Assembly (NCBI GenBank): GCA_017936665.1
Contig: JAGBFB010000042.1
Location: 1-64,000, forward strand
Source: Spirochaetaceae bacterium
Lineage (GTDB): Bacteria > Spirochaetota > Spirochaetia > Treponematales > Treponemataceae
Direction: 5' to 3'
Length of the DNA stretch: 64,000 nucleotides
The translations under genes were made by a program, and so were the position numbers. This document shows, one piece after another, positions 44,462 to 54,682 of this stretch. Positions within the stretch are counted from its first letter, which is position 1. Every line of letters begins with the position of its first letter. The notes beneath the pieces were generated by a model that worked only from the letters and a program-made list of their open reading frames with translations, had not been told where the DNA came from and did no database searches.

Positions 44462-45013
44462 GTGGGTGGACAATATTACCTTGTGTCACAGTTACCTGCT
44501 TTTAGTATTACACAAAATGGGCCGTTACCTGTTACAGAAGAATACTTTTTAGATTTATGTTCTCGATTTATGAACAAGAAAGTTTTAAAAGTATTAGAAA
44601 GTTTAACATTAGAGCCACCTAAAGAATTTGAAAAAACAGGGTTTACTGTTTTAGATAAATGGTATGATTTTGAAAGATCTTTAAGAATTGCTCTTGCATA
44701 TTTAAGAGCTCAAAAAATGAAAAAAGATTTTACAGATCCAACTAATCTTTTATCTAAAGTGAGTCCTGAAGTTATGCAGGTTGCAAGAACTGCAATGGCT
44801 TTTGAAAGTCCTTTAGAAGCAGAAGATTATCTTGATCAAATTAGAATTGAATATCTTACAAATAATTTACCATATGATAATTTTTCTGATGATGCTGTTA
44901 TTGCATATGGCTTGAAATTAAAACTTGCAAATCGTGTAAAAAAATTTAATGAAGAAGCTGGAATGGCTTCATATCGAAAGATATATGATAGAATACTTGG
45001 AGAATCAACATGA
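44462..45013 (+). CDS. DUF2764 protein of the V-type ATPase operon
   Basis: The product has 183 residues and starts GGQYYLVSQLPAF. This matches DUF2764, a family that, as far as I recall, occurs in V-ATPase operons of spirochaetes and chlamydiae and is all-helical. Its place in the operon is where other V/A-type ATPases carry stalk subunits, and no C or F subunit is recognisable here, so it may serve as the linker between rotor and head. The start is GTG 44462, two bases after the E stop. The A gene overlaps its end by 4 bp. Function is inferred from context. Confidence 0.85.
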   Translation: MGGQYYLVSQLPAFSITQNGPLPVTEEYFLDLCSRFMNKKVLKVLESLTLEPPKEFEKTGFTVLDKWYDFERSLRIALAYLRAQKMKKDFTDPTNLLSKVSPEVMQVARTAMAFESPLEAEDYLDQIRIEYLTNNLPYDNFSDDAVIAYGLKLKLANRVKKFNEEAGMASYRKIYDRILGEST

Positions 45014-46779
45014 CGGATACAAAAGGAAAAGTAGTCGCTATAAATGGTAACATGATAAGTGTTAAATTTGATGGTGATGTTGCTCTTAATGAAGTAGGCT
45101 ATGTAAAAGTAGCTGGAAAAAGTTTAAAAAGTGAAGTAATCCGTATTCGCGGAGGACAGGCACAACTTCAGGTTTTTGAAATGACAAAAGGAATTTCAAC
45201 AGGTGATGAAGTTACATTTACTAAAGAACTTCTTTCTGTAGAACTAGGTCCTGGACTTATGGGGCAAGTTTTTGATGGTTTGCAAAATCCATTACCACAA
45301 TTAGCTGAAAAAGCTGGTTACTTCCTAGAAAGAGGTGTGTATTTAGATCCTGTTCCAGATGATACTGAATGGGATTTTACTCCTATTGCAAAAGTAGGTG
45401 ATGTTGTTCGTCGTGGAGATTTTATTGGTTCAGTTCCAGAAGGAACATTTACTCATAAAATTATGGTTCCTTTTGGTTTTTATGGAACATATACAGTAAA
45501 ATCCGTTGCATCTGCAGGTGTTCATAAATTAAAAGATACAATGGCTGTTCTTGTAGATGAAAAAGGCAAAGAACATAATGTAACAATGAGTTTTTCATGG
45601 CCTGTAAAACGTGCTGTTGATTGTTATGCTGAAAGATTAAAACCAGAAGAAACTATGGTTACTAAAATTCGTCTTATAGATACATTTTTCCCCGTTGCAA
45701 AAGGGGGAACCTACTGTGTTCCTGGTCCTTTCGGTGCTGGAAAAACTGTTTTACAACATACAACAAGCCGTAATGCCGATGTTGATATTGTAATTGTTGC
45801 AGCCTGTGGTGAACGCGCAGGCGAAGTTGTTGAAATTCTAAAAGAGTTCCCTGAATTAACTGACCCAAGAACTGGTCGTTCACTTATGGAAAGAACAATT
45901 ATTATTTGTAATACATCTTCCATGCCTGTTGCAGCTCGTGAAGCATCAGTTTATACAGGTGTTACTTTAGCTGAATACTATCGACAGATGGGATTAAATG
46001 TACTTCTTCTTGCAGACTCAACAAGCCGTTGGGCACAAGCATTGCGTGAAATGTCTGGTCGTCTTGAAGAAATTCCTGGAGAAGAAGCATTCCCAGCATA
46101 TCTAGAATCATACATTGCTTCATTTTATGAAAGAGCAGGTATTGTTCGTTTAAATGATGGTTCAATTGGTTCTGTAACAATTGGTGGAACTGTATCACCT
46201 GCTGGTGGTAACTTTGAAGAACCTGTAACACAGGCAACTTTGAAAGTTGTAGGAGCTTTCCATGGACTATCTCGTGAACGTTCTGATGCACGTAAATATC
46301 CAGCAATTCATCCACTTGATTCTTGGTCAAAATACAAAAGTGTTATTAGAAGCGATTGGGTTGAATATGGACGTTCTTATTTACGAAGTGGAACAGATGT
46401 TGAATCAATGATGAAGGTTGTTGGTGAAGAGGGAACAAGCCTTGAGGACTATATTGTTTATCTAAAAGGAAACTTCCTAGATTCAGTTTACTTACAACAA
46501 AACTCTTTTGATGATGTTGATGCTGCCGCTGATGTTGAAAGACAAACTTATGTTTATAAAAAAATCTTAAAAGTACTTGGTTCTAATTTTGAATTAAATA
46601 CTAAAGATGAAGCACGCTCTTATTTCAACCAACTTAGACAAAGCTTTATTGACTGGAACTATTCAGTTTGGATGAGTGATGCCTTTAAGAAAATTGAAAG
46701 CGATATTGACAGTCTTTATTCTGAAAAATCAGGAAAACTTGAGACAACTGCTTCATTGCTTCTCAAGGAGGATAACTAA
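45010..46779 (+). CDS. atpA: V-type ATPase catalytic subunit A
   Basis: Catalytic nucleotide-binding subunit of the V1 head. The 589 residues show the Walker A loop GPFGAGKT at 239-246, [54 protein letters not shown] and the characteristic V-type insertion before the P-loop ([12 protein letters not shown] region). All catalytic residues appear present. Overlaps DUF2764 by four bases and B by one base. Codon use suggests strong expression. Confidence 0.97.
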   Translation: MTDTKGKVVAINGNMISVKFDGDVALNEVGYVKVAGKSLKSEVIRIRGGQAQLQVFEMTKGISTGDEVTFTKELLSVELGPGLMGQVFDGLQNPLPQLAEKAGYFLERGVYLDPVPDDTEWDFTPIAKVGDVVRRGDFIGSVPEGTFTHKIMVPFGFYGTYTVKSVASAGVHKLKDTMAVLVDEKGKEHNVTMSFSWPVKRAVDCYAERLKPEETMVTKIRLIDTFFPVAKGGTYCVPGPFGAGKTVLQHTTSRNADVDIVIVAACGERAGEVVEILKEFPELTDPRTGRSLMERTIIICNTSSMPVAAREASVYTGVTLAEYYRQMGLNVLLLADSTSRWAQALREMSGRLEEIPGEEAFPAYLESYIASFYERAGIVRLNDGSIGSVTIGGTVSPAGGNFEEPVTQATLKVVGAFHGLSRERSDARKYPAIHPLDSWSKYKSVIRSDWVEYGRSYLRSGTDVESMMKVVGEEGTSLEDYIVYLKGNFLDSVYLQQNSFDDVDAAADVERQTYVYKKILKVLGSNFELNTKDEARSYFNQLRQSFIDWNYSVWMSDAFKKIESDIDSLYSEKSGKLETTASLLLKEDN

Positions 46780-48071
46780 TGAATAAGGTTTATAGTAAAA
46801 TTGAATCAATTATCGGTAGTGTAATTACAGTAAGAGCTACTGGTGTAAAATATAATGAGTTAGCAGAAATTGAAACTTCTTTTGGAAAATCTTTGGCAGA
46901 AGTAAACCGAATTGATGGAGATTTAGTTTCATTACAGGTTTTTGCTGGTGGACGAGGTGTTTCCACTGGTGACCAAATTAGATTTCTTGGTCATGAAATG
47001 CAAGTTAGTTTTTCAGATGATTTGCTTGGAAGAATTTTTAATGGTTCTGGAAATCCTCGTGATAATGGTCCAGCGTTACAAGATAATCTTGTTGAAATTG
47101 GTGGACCTTCTGTAAATCCAGCAAAACGTATTATGGCAAAACGCATGATTCGTACTGGTATTCCAATGATTGATATGTTCAATACATTGGTTGTATCTCA
47201 AAAGTTACCTATTTTCTCAATTTCAGGTGAACCTTACAACCAACTTTTAGCACGAATTGCTATGCAAGCTGAAGTTGATGTAATCGTCCTTGGTGGAATG
47301 GGATTAAAATATGATGATTACTTATACTTCAAAAGCGAACTTGAAAACTGTGGTGCTTTAAGTAGAACAGTTATGTTTGTACATACTGCTGCTGACCCAA
47401 CTGTAGAATGTATCAAAATTCCAGATATGAGTTTGGCTGTTGCTGAACAATTTGCTTTACAAGGAAAAGATGTTCTTGTTCTCTTAACTGATATGACAAA
47501 CTTTGCAGACTCAATGAAAGAAATTGCAATTACTCAAGAACAAGTTCCTTCAAATCGTGGATATCCTGGTGATTTATATTCTCAGTTAGCAGCTCGTTAT
47601 GAAAAAGCTGTTGATTTTGATGATGCTGGTTCTGTAACAATTCTTGCAGTTACAACTATGCCAGGTGATGATGTTACTCACCCTGTACCAGATAACACTG
47701 GATACATTACAGAAGGTCAGTACTATCTTAAAGGTGGAAGAATCGAACCTTTCGGAAGTCTTTCTCGTCTAAAGCAAAATGTAAACGGAAAAACTCGTAA
47801 TGACCATCGTGCGTTAATGGATGGTATGATTAGACTTTATTCATCTTATAAAGACACTCTAGAAAAAAAATCTATGGGATTTATGATGTCTGATTGGGAT
47901 GAAAAATTGCTTAAATACGGTGAGATGTTTGAAAAAGAGATGATGGATCTTTCTATCAACATTCCACTTGAAAGTGCCTTGGACTTAGGTTGGAAAATTC
48001 TTTCTGAATGTTTTAGTAGAGAAGAAACTGGTATTAAATCAGAACTTATTGAACAATATTGGCCTAAATAA
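46779..48071 (+). CDS. atpB: V-type ATPase regulatory subunit B
   Basis: Non-catalytic nucleotide-binding partner of subunit A. The 430 residues contain [33 protein letters not shown] in place of a P-loop (as usual for B), [34 protein letters not shown] and [23 protein letters not shown]. Length matches the family. It ends with the NDHR-containing region and a helical C-terminus. Its first base overlaps the last base of the A stop. Confidence 0.97.
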   Translation: MNKVYSKIESIIGSVITVRATGVKYNELAEIETSFGKSLAEVNRIDGDLVSLQVFAGGRGVSTGDQIRFLGHEMQVSFSDDLLGRIFNGSGNPRDNGPALQDNLVEIGGPSVNPAKRIMAKRMIRTGIPMIDMFNTLVVSQKLPIFSISGEPYNQLLARIAMQAEVDVIVLGGMGLKYDDYLYFKSELENCGALSRTVMFVHTAADPTVECIKIPDMSLAVAEQFALQGKDVLVLLTDMTNFADSMKEIAITQEQVPSNRGYPGDLYSQLAARYEKAVDFDDAGSVTILAVTTMPGDDVTHPVPDNTGYITEGQYYLKGGRIEPFGSLSRLKQNVNGKTRNDHRALMDGMIRLYSSYKDTLEKKSMGFMMSDWDEKLLKYGEMFEKEMMDLSINIPLESALDLGWKILSECFSREETGIKSELIEQYWPK

Positions 48072-48092
48072 TTGATTTGAGGGTAATTTTAG

Positions 48093-48719
48093 ATGGCTAC
48101 AATTAAGCTAACAAAAAATGAGTTAAAAGCTCAAAAAGATGCCCTTAAAATGTATCAAAGGTATCTTCCAACTTTAACTCTAAAAAAACAACAATTACAA
48201 AGTGAAATACGCGCAATTGAAATTCGTGCAAATGAGGTTCGTGCAAAACGAAAAGCCTTAGAAGCAGAATTTACACGATGGATTGCTGTTTTTGGTGAAG
48301 AAGATGCTTTTGATCCTTCAATGGTTAAGGTTTCTAATATAAGAAAAGGTGTTGGAAATATCGCTGGAGTAACTATTCCTGTATATGAAGGAGCTGATTT
48401 TACTCGAGGTGATTATGATTTGTATTCAAAACCTCTTTGGATTGATTTAGCCGCCGATAGAATGGAAAAAGCTCTTTCCTATGATTTAGAAGCAGATGTT
48501 CTTGATGAACAGGTAAGACTTTTAAATATTGAATTAAGAGTTACAACTCAGCGTGTTAATCTTTTTGAAAAGGTTAAAATACCTGAAACTAAGGCAAATA
48601 TAAAACGGATTTCAGTTTATCTTGGAGACCAACAAGTTGCAGCCGTTGTAAGAGGTAAAATCTCTAAGAAAAATCTTGAAAATGTTTCTAAAAAAATAAC
48701 TGAGGAGACACAAGAATGA
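48093..48719 (+). CDS. atpD: V-type ATPase subunit D
   Basis: Central rotor shaft subunit, two long antiparallel helices that turn inside the A3B3 head. The 208 residues begin TKNELKAQKDALKMYQRYLPTL, include a long heptad-rich helix with IRANEVRAKRKALEAEF, and end with TTQRVNLFEKVKIPETKANIKRISVYLGDQQ, which is characteristic. GAGGG precedes the ATG. The I gene overlaps by four bases. Confidence 0.95.
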   Translation: MATIKLTKNELKAQKDALKMYQRYLPTLTLKKQQLQSEIRAIEIRANEVRAKRKALEAEFTRWIAVFGEEDAFDPSMVKVSNIRKGVGNIAGVTIPVYEGADFTRGDYDLYSKPLWIDLAADRMEKALSYDLEADVLDEQVRLLNIELRVTTQRVNLFEKVKIPETKANIKRISVYLGDQQVAAVVRGKISKKNLENVSKKITEETQE

Positions 48720-50605
48720 TTGTACCAATGAAAAAAGTTTCCTTTGTTGTAACTAATGATACTAAAAAAGATGCTCTAAAAGAATTGCGCAAATTAGGGG
48801 TTGTTCATTTGGAGCAAATTTATGGTTCTAGTGAAAAATTAACTCAATTAAAAGAAACATATAATCAACTAGAAGAAGTTCAATTACTTTTGTCAGAAAT
48901 TAAATTTGACAAAAAAACAACTGAACAAAAAAAACTTTCAACTTCCCATGTTGTAGAAAAAGTTTCTAAAATAATTGAATTAAACGAAACTAAGAAAAAT
49001 TATATCGAAGAATTATCTATTGCAGATAAAGAACTTGAACGACTTTCAGGTTGGGGTGGATTTAATCCAGATGATTTTTCTTATTTAGCAGAAAAAGGAA
49101 TTTATCTTTTACCCTTTGAAACATCTCCAGACAATTACAAAAAAATTCCTGAAGATGTAAATTATATTTATGTAAACAAAGATAAATCTCAGGTAAGATT
49201 CTTAGTTTTATCAGAAGATGGTACTAAACCAGAATCTCTTGGATCTGAATATTTACCAGTAATCAATCCAGAAATGGGAACATCTGATTTATCTGAAAAT
49301 TGCGTAAAATATCGAAAAGAAATTTCTGCTATCGAAAAAGAAATTAAAAGCAATGTTTGCTACATTCAAAGTATAAAAGATACGATGAAAGTATATGCAA
49401 AAGATATTGAATTTGAAAATGCTTATTCTGGAATGGCAACGGACGGAGAAGAGGGGCAAGAAGCAAAACTTGCTTGGCTAACAGGTTATGTTCCTGAAGA
49501 AGAACTTGACATCGTTAAAAATGCTGCTAAAGAAAATCATTGGGCATTTTTGTCAGATGACCCATCAGAAGAAGATGAAGTACCAACAAAACTTAAAAAC
49601 AATAAATTTGTTAGTTTGATTTATCCTGTTTCTGATTTCTTAGGAACAGTTCCTGGTTACAGAGAATATGATATTTCTAATTGGTTTTTATTGTTCTTCT
49701 GTGTTTTCTTTGGAATGATTTTTGGGGATGGTGGTTATGGTTTACTTTTAGTTATTGCTTCACTGTTTCCAATTTTTGGAGCATTTGCTAAAAAACAAGG
49801 TCCTGCACCTTCATTTATCTTGATGTTATTACTTGGTTTGTCAACTACAGTTTGGGGAGCATTAACCTGTAACTGGTTTGGTTTAACTCCAGATCAATTA
49901 CCACAAGCAATAAAACCTTTCTTGCTTTCTATTGATTGGAATTTTATTTCTAATGCATCAACTTTACCTAGTGAAGTTGTAAAACAGAATTTACAAATTT
50001 TCTGTTTTTCTTTGGCATTGTTCCAGTTATCAGTTGCACATATTAAAGGAATGATACGATATAGAAAATCTCTAAAAGTTTTAGGAGAGTTTGGTTCATT
50101 AATCTTACTCTGGGGAATTTTCTATTTAGTATTAAACATGGTTGTTGATGGACAACGTTTTGCTCTTTCAAATTTAATTTTTGGTGTGCCTGTTTCAACA
50201 TTGATGTTTGCATGTATCGGTGGTGGATTTGCCTTGAGTTTTATTTTTTCAAACTATGAAGATAGTATCGGAAAATCAATACTTGAAAGTTGTAAAAATA
50301 TTATTTCTGTATTACTTGGTGTAGTAAACTACTTCTCAGATATTGTTTCATACATTCGTCTTTGGGCAGTAGGACTTGCAGGAAGTGCAATTTCAAGTAC
50401 AGTAAATCAAATGGCAGGTCCAACATTAGGAGGAGCAATAATTTTCTTTGGTATTTTGTTGTTAGGATTTGGTCATGGCTTAAATATGATATTAAATGTT
50501 TTATCTGTTATTGTTCATGGTGTTCGCCTTAACACATTAGAGTTTTCCAGTCACTTGGGAATGTCTTGGTCTGGATTTAGTTATAAACCTTTCGCTGAAA
50601 AATAG
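48716..50605 (+). CDS. atpI: V-type ATPase membrane subunit I
   Basis: Membrane stator (a-subunit equivalent) that forms the ion half-channels. The 629 residues have a cytoplasmic N-terminal half with coiled coils and a C-terminal membrane domain of seven to eight helices beginning near residue 325 (WFLLFFCVFFGMIFGDGGYG). The conserved arginine helix region is SDIVSYIRLWAVGLAGSAIS, and the end is LGFGHGLNMILNVLSVIVHGVRLNTLEF. The essential Arg is in YIRLWA. The ATG overlaps the D stop. Confidence 0.95.
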   Translation: MIVPMKKVSFVVTNDTKKDALKELRKLGVVHLEQIYGSSEKLTQLKETYNQLEEVQLLLSEIKFDKKTTEQKKLSTSHVVEKVSKIIELNETKKNYIEELSIADKELERLSGWGGFNPDDFSYLAEKGIYLLPFETSPDNYKKIPEDVNYIYVNKDKSQVRFLVLSEDGTKPESLGSEYLPVINPEMGTSDLSENCVKYRKEISAIEKEIKSNVCYIQSIKDTMKVYAKDIEFENAYSGMATDGEEGQEAKLAWLTGYVPEEELDIVKNAAKENHWAFLSDDPSEEDEVPTKLKNNKFVSLIYPVSDFLGTVPGYREYDISNWFLLFFCVFFGMIFGDGGYGLLLVIASLFPIFGAFAKKQGPAPSFILMLLLGLSTTVWGALTCNWFGLTPDQLPQAIKPFLLSIDWNFISNASTLPSEVVKQNLQIFCFSLALFQLSVAHIKGMIRYRKSLKVLGEFGSLILLWGIFYLVLNMVVDGQRFALSNLIFGVPVSTLMFACIGGGFALSFIFSNYEDSIGKSILESCKNIISVLLGVVNYFSDIVSYIRLWAVGLAGSAISSTVNQMAGPTLGGAIIFFGILLLGFGHGLNMILNVLSVIVHGVRLNTLEFSSHLGMSWSGFSYKPFAEK

Positions 50606-50658
50606 CGTAAAGATAAATTTAGTAAATTAGTGTTATAAAACACAATAAGGAGTATTTT

Positions 50659-51096
50659 ATGAGTCTTGGATTATTTGGAGCTGCATGTGTATTAGGTATT
50701 GCTGCTATTGGTTCTGCAATTGGAATTGGTGCTGCAGGTCAAGCTGCTATTGGTGCATGGAAAAGATGTTATATGAATAACAAACCTGCACCATTTATTT
50801 TAACAGTTTTTGCAGGTGCACCACTTACACAAACTATTTATGGTTTCTTGTTAATGCAAACAATGAAAAATGCAGCATTAGCTAATCCTGATCAAGGTGC
50901 ATTTTATTTAGGTATTGGAATTTTTTCTGGATTAGCAATGGCTTTTTCTGCAATTTTTCAAGGAAAAGCAGGTGCTTCTGGCTCAGATGCTTTAGGAGAA
51001 ACAGGAAAAGGTTTTGCTCAATACATCATGGTTGTTGGTCTTTGTGAAACTGTAGCTCTTTTTGCAATGGTATTCTCAATGATTCTTTGTGGCTAA
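50659..51096 (+). CDS. atpK: V-type ATPase rotor subunit K with apparent Na+-binding residues
   Basis: Proteolipid of the membrane ring, 145 residues and four helices (two fused hairpins). Only the second hairpin keeps the ion-binding carboxylate, Glu130 in LCETVALF. Compared by eye with Enterococcus hirae NtpK, whose sodium ligands are Leu61, Thr64, Gln65, Gln110 and Glu139 plus Tyr68, this protein has PLTQTIY (Thr57, Gln58, Tyr61), FQGKA (Gln101) and Glu130. All side-chain ligands match, so a Na+-coupled machine is likely. AAGGAG precedes the ATG, 53 bp after I, which suggests separately strong translation. Confidence 0.93.
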   Translation: MSLGLFGAACVLGIAAIGSAIGIGAAGQAAIGAWKRCYMNNKPAPFILTVFAGAPLTQTIYGFLLMQTMKNAALANPDQGAFYLGIGIFSGLAMAFSAIFQGKAGASGSDALGETGKGFAQYIMVVGLCETVALFAMVFSMILCG

Positions 51097-51110
51097 GACG
51101 GAAAACTTAA

Positions 51111-52253
51111 ATGATTTATAAAATTCCACGAACTGTATCTGTTGGTGGTTTAGGAAAAACTAAGCGTATAGAAATTGGAGGAAATGCTCCAGTTTCTATA
51201 CAGACTATGTGGAAAGAGGGTATTGTTTCTGTTTTAAACGATAGAAACGCCCTCGATTCTATTTTATATCGCATAAATGAACTTTCTCAAATTGGATGTG
51301 ATTTAATTCGCTTTGCTGTTCCTGATATGGACAGTGCAAAAGCCTTGTGTTTAATTGCCGAAAATACATCGATGCCATTAGTAGCAGATATACATTTTGA
51401 TTATAAGTTGGCACTGGAATGTTTAAAAGGAAATGTTGCAAAAATCAGAATAAATCCTGGAAATATTGGAAGTAAAGAAAATGTAATAAAAGTAGTAAAT
51501 GCTTGTAAAGAAAAAGGTGCTGCAATTCGTATTGGAGTAAATTCAGGTAGTTTACCTCATGATATTCTTGAACAAGTAAATAATAAGCAAATTACTCGTG
51601 CAGAAGGGTTGGCTTTAACAGCAGCTAGAGAAGCAGAAATTTTTAACGAATTAAATTTTGATTCTGTAGTTGTTTCAATGAAAGCATCATCTGTAGAAGA
51701 AACTATTTTAGCAAATGAAAGTTTTGCATCTAAATTTGATTTACCTTTACATATTGGAGTTACTGAAGCAGGTCCTCTTATAAGTGGTGTTGTAAAATCA
51801 ACTATCGCTTTTACACATTTACTTAATGAAAACATTGGTTCTACTATTAGAGTAAGCCTTTCTGATTCACCAATGAATGAAGTAATTACTGGTAGAGAAA
51901 TTTTACGTGAAACAGGAAAACGCACTGAAGGTGTAAAATTAATTTCTTGTCCTCGTTGTGGTCGGTTGGGATTTGATGTACATTCATTTGTAACGCGATG
52001 GCAAACTGAGTTGTTATCTTTAAATAAAGATATAACAGTTGCAGTTATGGGCTGTGTTGTAAACGGACCTGGTGAAGGTAAACATGCTGATTTAGGAATT
52101 TGCGGTGCAGGAGATTCTGTAATAATTTTTAAACATGGAAAAATATGCTGTACTTTAAAAGCTGATTTATCAATAAAAGATGAAGAATTACGACTAAAAT
52201 CATTAATGGAAAATGCCGATAATGAGTTTAGAAAGGAATTATATAGTTTGTGA
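51111..52253 (+). CDS. ispG: 4-hydroxy-3-methylbut-2-enyl diphosphate synthase (IspG/GcpE)
   Basis: Iron-sulfur enzyme of the MEP isoprenoid pathway that reduces methylerythritol cyclodiphosphate to HMBPP. The 380 residues contain the barrel domain starting RIEIGGNAPVSIQTMWK, AVPDMDSAKAL, RINPGNIGS, and the C-terminal cluster domain with ISCPRCGR (CxxC), VMGCVVNGPGEGKHAD and LGICGAG. The three cluster cysteines are present. It stands 14 bp after the V-ATPase operon and may be partly co-transcribed with it. The next gene overlaps its stop. Confidence 0.95.
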   Translation: MIYKIPRTVSVGGLGKTKRIEIGGNAPVSIQTMWKEGIVSVLNDRNALDSILYRINELSQIGCDLIRFAVPDMDSAKALCLIAENTSMPLVADIHFDYKLALECLKGNVAKIRINPGNIGSKENVIKVVNACKEKGAAIRIGVNSGSLPHDILEQVNNKQITRAEGLALTAAREAEIFNELNFDSVVVSMKASSVEETILANESFASKFDLPLHIGVTEAGPLISGVVKSTIAFTHLLNENIGSTIRVSLSDSPMNEVITGREILRETGKRTEGVKLISCPRCGRLGFDVHSFVTRWQTELLSLNKDITVAVMGCVVNGPGEGKHADLGICGAGDSVIIFKHGKICCTLKADLSIKDEELRLKSLMENADNEFRKELYSL

Positions 52254-53371
52254 AAAAATTTACAATAACAATATTAGCATTACTTATTTTAACAAATTTT
52301 ATGTTTTCTCAATCATTATCAAGTCCTCATGCAAACGAATCTGATTTTTCATGGCGTGTTTTAGAAAAAGCAGATGCTGCCTTTGTTGCCAAAAATTATT
52401 CTCGTGCTGCAAAATTAGTTCAAATTGCTAAAATCAATCGTAAAAAAGAATCTCAATGGTATGTTGATACTTTACAACAAGCTTTAAAACCATTACCTGT
52501 TCAAAATGCTGGTGATAATATTGATGTTGTAAAAAAAATACTTATAGAACGAAATTCTATGGAAGCCGTAAAAGTTATTAATGATGTAATTACATCAAAA
52601 GGAATTTCATATTTTAACAATTCAATTCAATCAATTTTGGATTATTATCAAAATTTTTACATTTATCCTGAAGCTAATTTTTTAGAAGCAAAAATTTATA
52701 GACTTGAAGGTGAATTTGACTTAGCAAAACAATTTTATTTAGAAGCATGGAAAAATTCAGATAAGTTAGATATTCCAATGCAAAAATATGATATTTTGTA
52801 TGAACTTGCTTCATTATATAAAATTCAAAACAATTTAGCCGATTATGAAAAAACTTTGTTATTGATAGTATCCGATGATGAAAACTTTTATAAAGATGGT
52901 AAACAATCAGGATTTTTAACATCAATTATAAAAAATATTAATTCTGGAATAGATTTAGATAAGTTTTTCTTATTGTATCGTTGTGATTCCTATAATAGCA
53001 TAAACGCATATTTTCAACTAGCACAATTATATTTAGAAAAAAATATGAAAGAAAAACTTTTAGAAGTTTCTATCATGGGGATGTTAACATCTGTTACTAG
53101 AATTGAACAAATTTTAAAAGAAAGAGAACTTGAGTATACATACAAGAATTTTAATCACTTTTATTATTTAGCCACACAATATTCTGATATAATTGCATGG
53201 GGAATTGAAAATAAAATTTGGCAAGGATTTTTTAATTTTGGACAAGCTTTGGAGCTTAATGAATTTATTGAACTAGCAAAAGATGTTTATACTCAAAATG
53301 TAATTTATTCACCTGAAGAACATTGGCAAAAAACAAGCCGGGAAAAATTAAAAAGATTAGCAGAAGAATAA
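52250..53371 (+). CDS. Exported TPR-like protein
   Basis: The product has 373 residues with a signal peptide MKKFTITILALLILTNFMFSQ and probably periplasmic localisation. It consists of helical repeats with a TPR-like pattern (AKNYSRAAKLVQIAKINRKK, EGEFDLAKQFYLEAWKNSDK, QNNLADYEKTLLLIVSDD) and ends with a helical tail. No catalytic domain is visible. GTG 52250 is the start, overlapping the ispG stop by four bases; AAGGA lies about twelve bases upstream, a long spacing. It converges on the barrel-protein gene with 3 bp between. Function unknown. Confidence 0.72.
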   Translation: MKKFTITILALLILTNFMFSQSLSSPHANESDFSWRVLEKADAAFVAKNYSRAAKLVQIAKINRKKESQWYVDTLQQALKPLPVQNAGDNIDVVKKILIERNSMEAVKVINDVITSKGISYFNNSIQSILDYYQNFYIYPEANFLEAKIYRLEGEFDLAKQFYLEAWKNSDKLDIPMQKYDILYELASLYKIQNNLADYEKTLLLIVSDDENFYKDGKQSGFLTSIIKNINSGIDLDKFFLLYRCDSYNSINAYFQLAQLYLEKNMKEKLLEVSIMGMLTSVTRIEQILKERELEYTYKNFNHFYYLATQYSDIIAWGIENKIWQGFFNFGQALELNEFIELAKDVYTQNVIYSPEEHWQKTSREKLKRLAEE

Positions 53372-53374
53372 TTT

Positions 53375-54682
53375 TTAGTAAAAAAGACCAATTCCAATAA
53401 ATAATTCTAAATCATTTTTGCTAATACCAGCACTTGCTCTTAATTCTAAACTTCTAGTGATTCGTGGGTAAACTAGAAATTCTAAACCACCAGAAATTAT
53501 AAAATTATTTGCATAACCTATATCCATAAATGGTGAAATTTGTAATTCAAAATCATACCATTTGTTTTTATTTATTTTAAAAATAGAAATTGGAAAATCA
53601 AAATTACACAAAAAACCTAAATTACTAGTTAGATTTGTATCTGTAATTCCTCTAATATATTTTGCAACAAAAATATCTTCTGGATTATAAAATCCATATA
53701 TTCTAAAGTTTGTACCTAAAAAAGAAAAATTATTATAATAAGCAAAATAAGATTCTAAAGAAAATTTATAAGTAAATTCATTATAAGATAAATTGATTAA
53801 ATTAGTTGAATTTAAAATAAAACCTTTCCTAAAATTTGAAATCCAGTTTACAGAATTATTATATAATGTAAAACCTAATTTATTAACATATTGATATTTT
53901 GGAAGAATATTCCACTGTGAATTAGCAACCAAAGAAAATATAAATTTATTAAAATAAAAAGGAAATTTTACAAATAAATTTTCTGCAACAAACCATTCAT
54001 TTATTTTTGTTTGAATTGTATTATAATCTGCAATTTGCTCAAATCCGATTTTTATAAAAGGATTAATAATTGGATAAAAAAATTCAAAACCAGTGTTTGA
54101 ATCTAAAGTAAATTTTTTTTCGTTTATAAAATATCCTGTTTCAAAATTTGAAAAAATATTTGTTCCCAAATAATTTAGATAAAGAGGAACATCAAAATCA
54201 AATTGTAATCCAAATTTATGATCAAATTTTTCTGTGTAAGCATAAACTAGTTCCGAATTTAATTCTGTTAATGTTCCAAAAAAATTTGAATCACGTAATT
54301 TTAATTTTAATACTAAACCTTCATTTGAATCGTATTTAGGATAGGGCAGTGCGATAAAATTTTTTGTATCAGTTGTCTTAATTATTAAATTAACTAAAAT
54401 TAAATCAGAATTTAATTCTTTGTTGAAATCTGTAATAAGTTCGTATGAATCAATTTGTCTTAAATCATTTAATTTAATTTTTAAATCTTGAATATATGAA
54501 TTAAAAGTTTGTTCATCTTGAAAAATTAATTGATTATCTATTTCTATTTTATTTTCTAAATATTTTTGTTTAGAAGATCCTGTAATTTCATACATAATCT
54601 GATTTATTTTATATTGTTCAGAAAAAATAAAAGAAAAAAGAAAACTAAGAAATAAAATAAAAATTATTTTTTTATTTTTCAA
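53375..54682 (-). CDS. Putative outer-membrane beta-barrel protein with POTRA-like N-terminus
   Basis: The product has 435 residues with a signal peptide MKNKKIIFILFLSFLFSFIFS. Residues about 24-110 resemble a single POTRA-like domain, followed by LKLRDSNFFGTLTELNSELVYAYTE and many alternating amphipathic strands ending in ELFIGIGLFY with a terminal aromatic residue. This layout resembles a small BamA/TamA (Omp85-like) relative, but the family assignment is by pattern only. It overlaps the neuB-like gene by 11 bp and so is probably translated with it, a possible link between envelope assembly and nonulosonate sugars. Confidence 0.6.
   Translation of the reverse strand: MKNKKIIFILFLSFLFSFIFSEQYKINQIMYEITGSSKQKYLENKIEIDNQLIFQDEQTFNSYIQDLKIKLNDLRQIDSYELITDFNKELNSDLILVNLIIKTTDTKNFIALPYPKYDSNEGLVLKLKLRDSNFFGTLTELNSELVYAYTEKFDHKFGLQFDFDVPLYLNYLGTNIFSNFETGYFINEKKFTLDSNTGFEFFYPIINPFIKIGFEQIADYNTIQTKINEWFVAENLFVKFPFYFNKFIFSLVANSQWNILPKYQYVNKLGFTLYNNSVNWISNFRKGFILNSTNLINLSYNEFTYKFSLESYFAYYNNFSFLGTNFRIYGFYNPEDIFVAKYIRGITDTNLTSNLGFLCNFDFPISIFKINKNKWYDFELQISPFMDIGYANNFIISGGLEFLVYPRITRSLELRASAGISKNDLELFIGIGLFY

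Noticed and set aside
45674-46330. Minus-strand open frames inside atpA
   Set aside because: They are shadows of a strongly conserved, codon-biased gene and have no ribosome sites or recognisable product.
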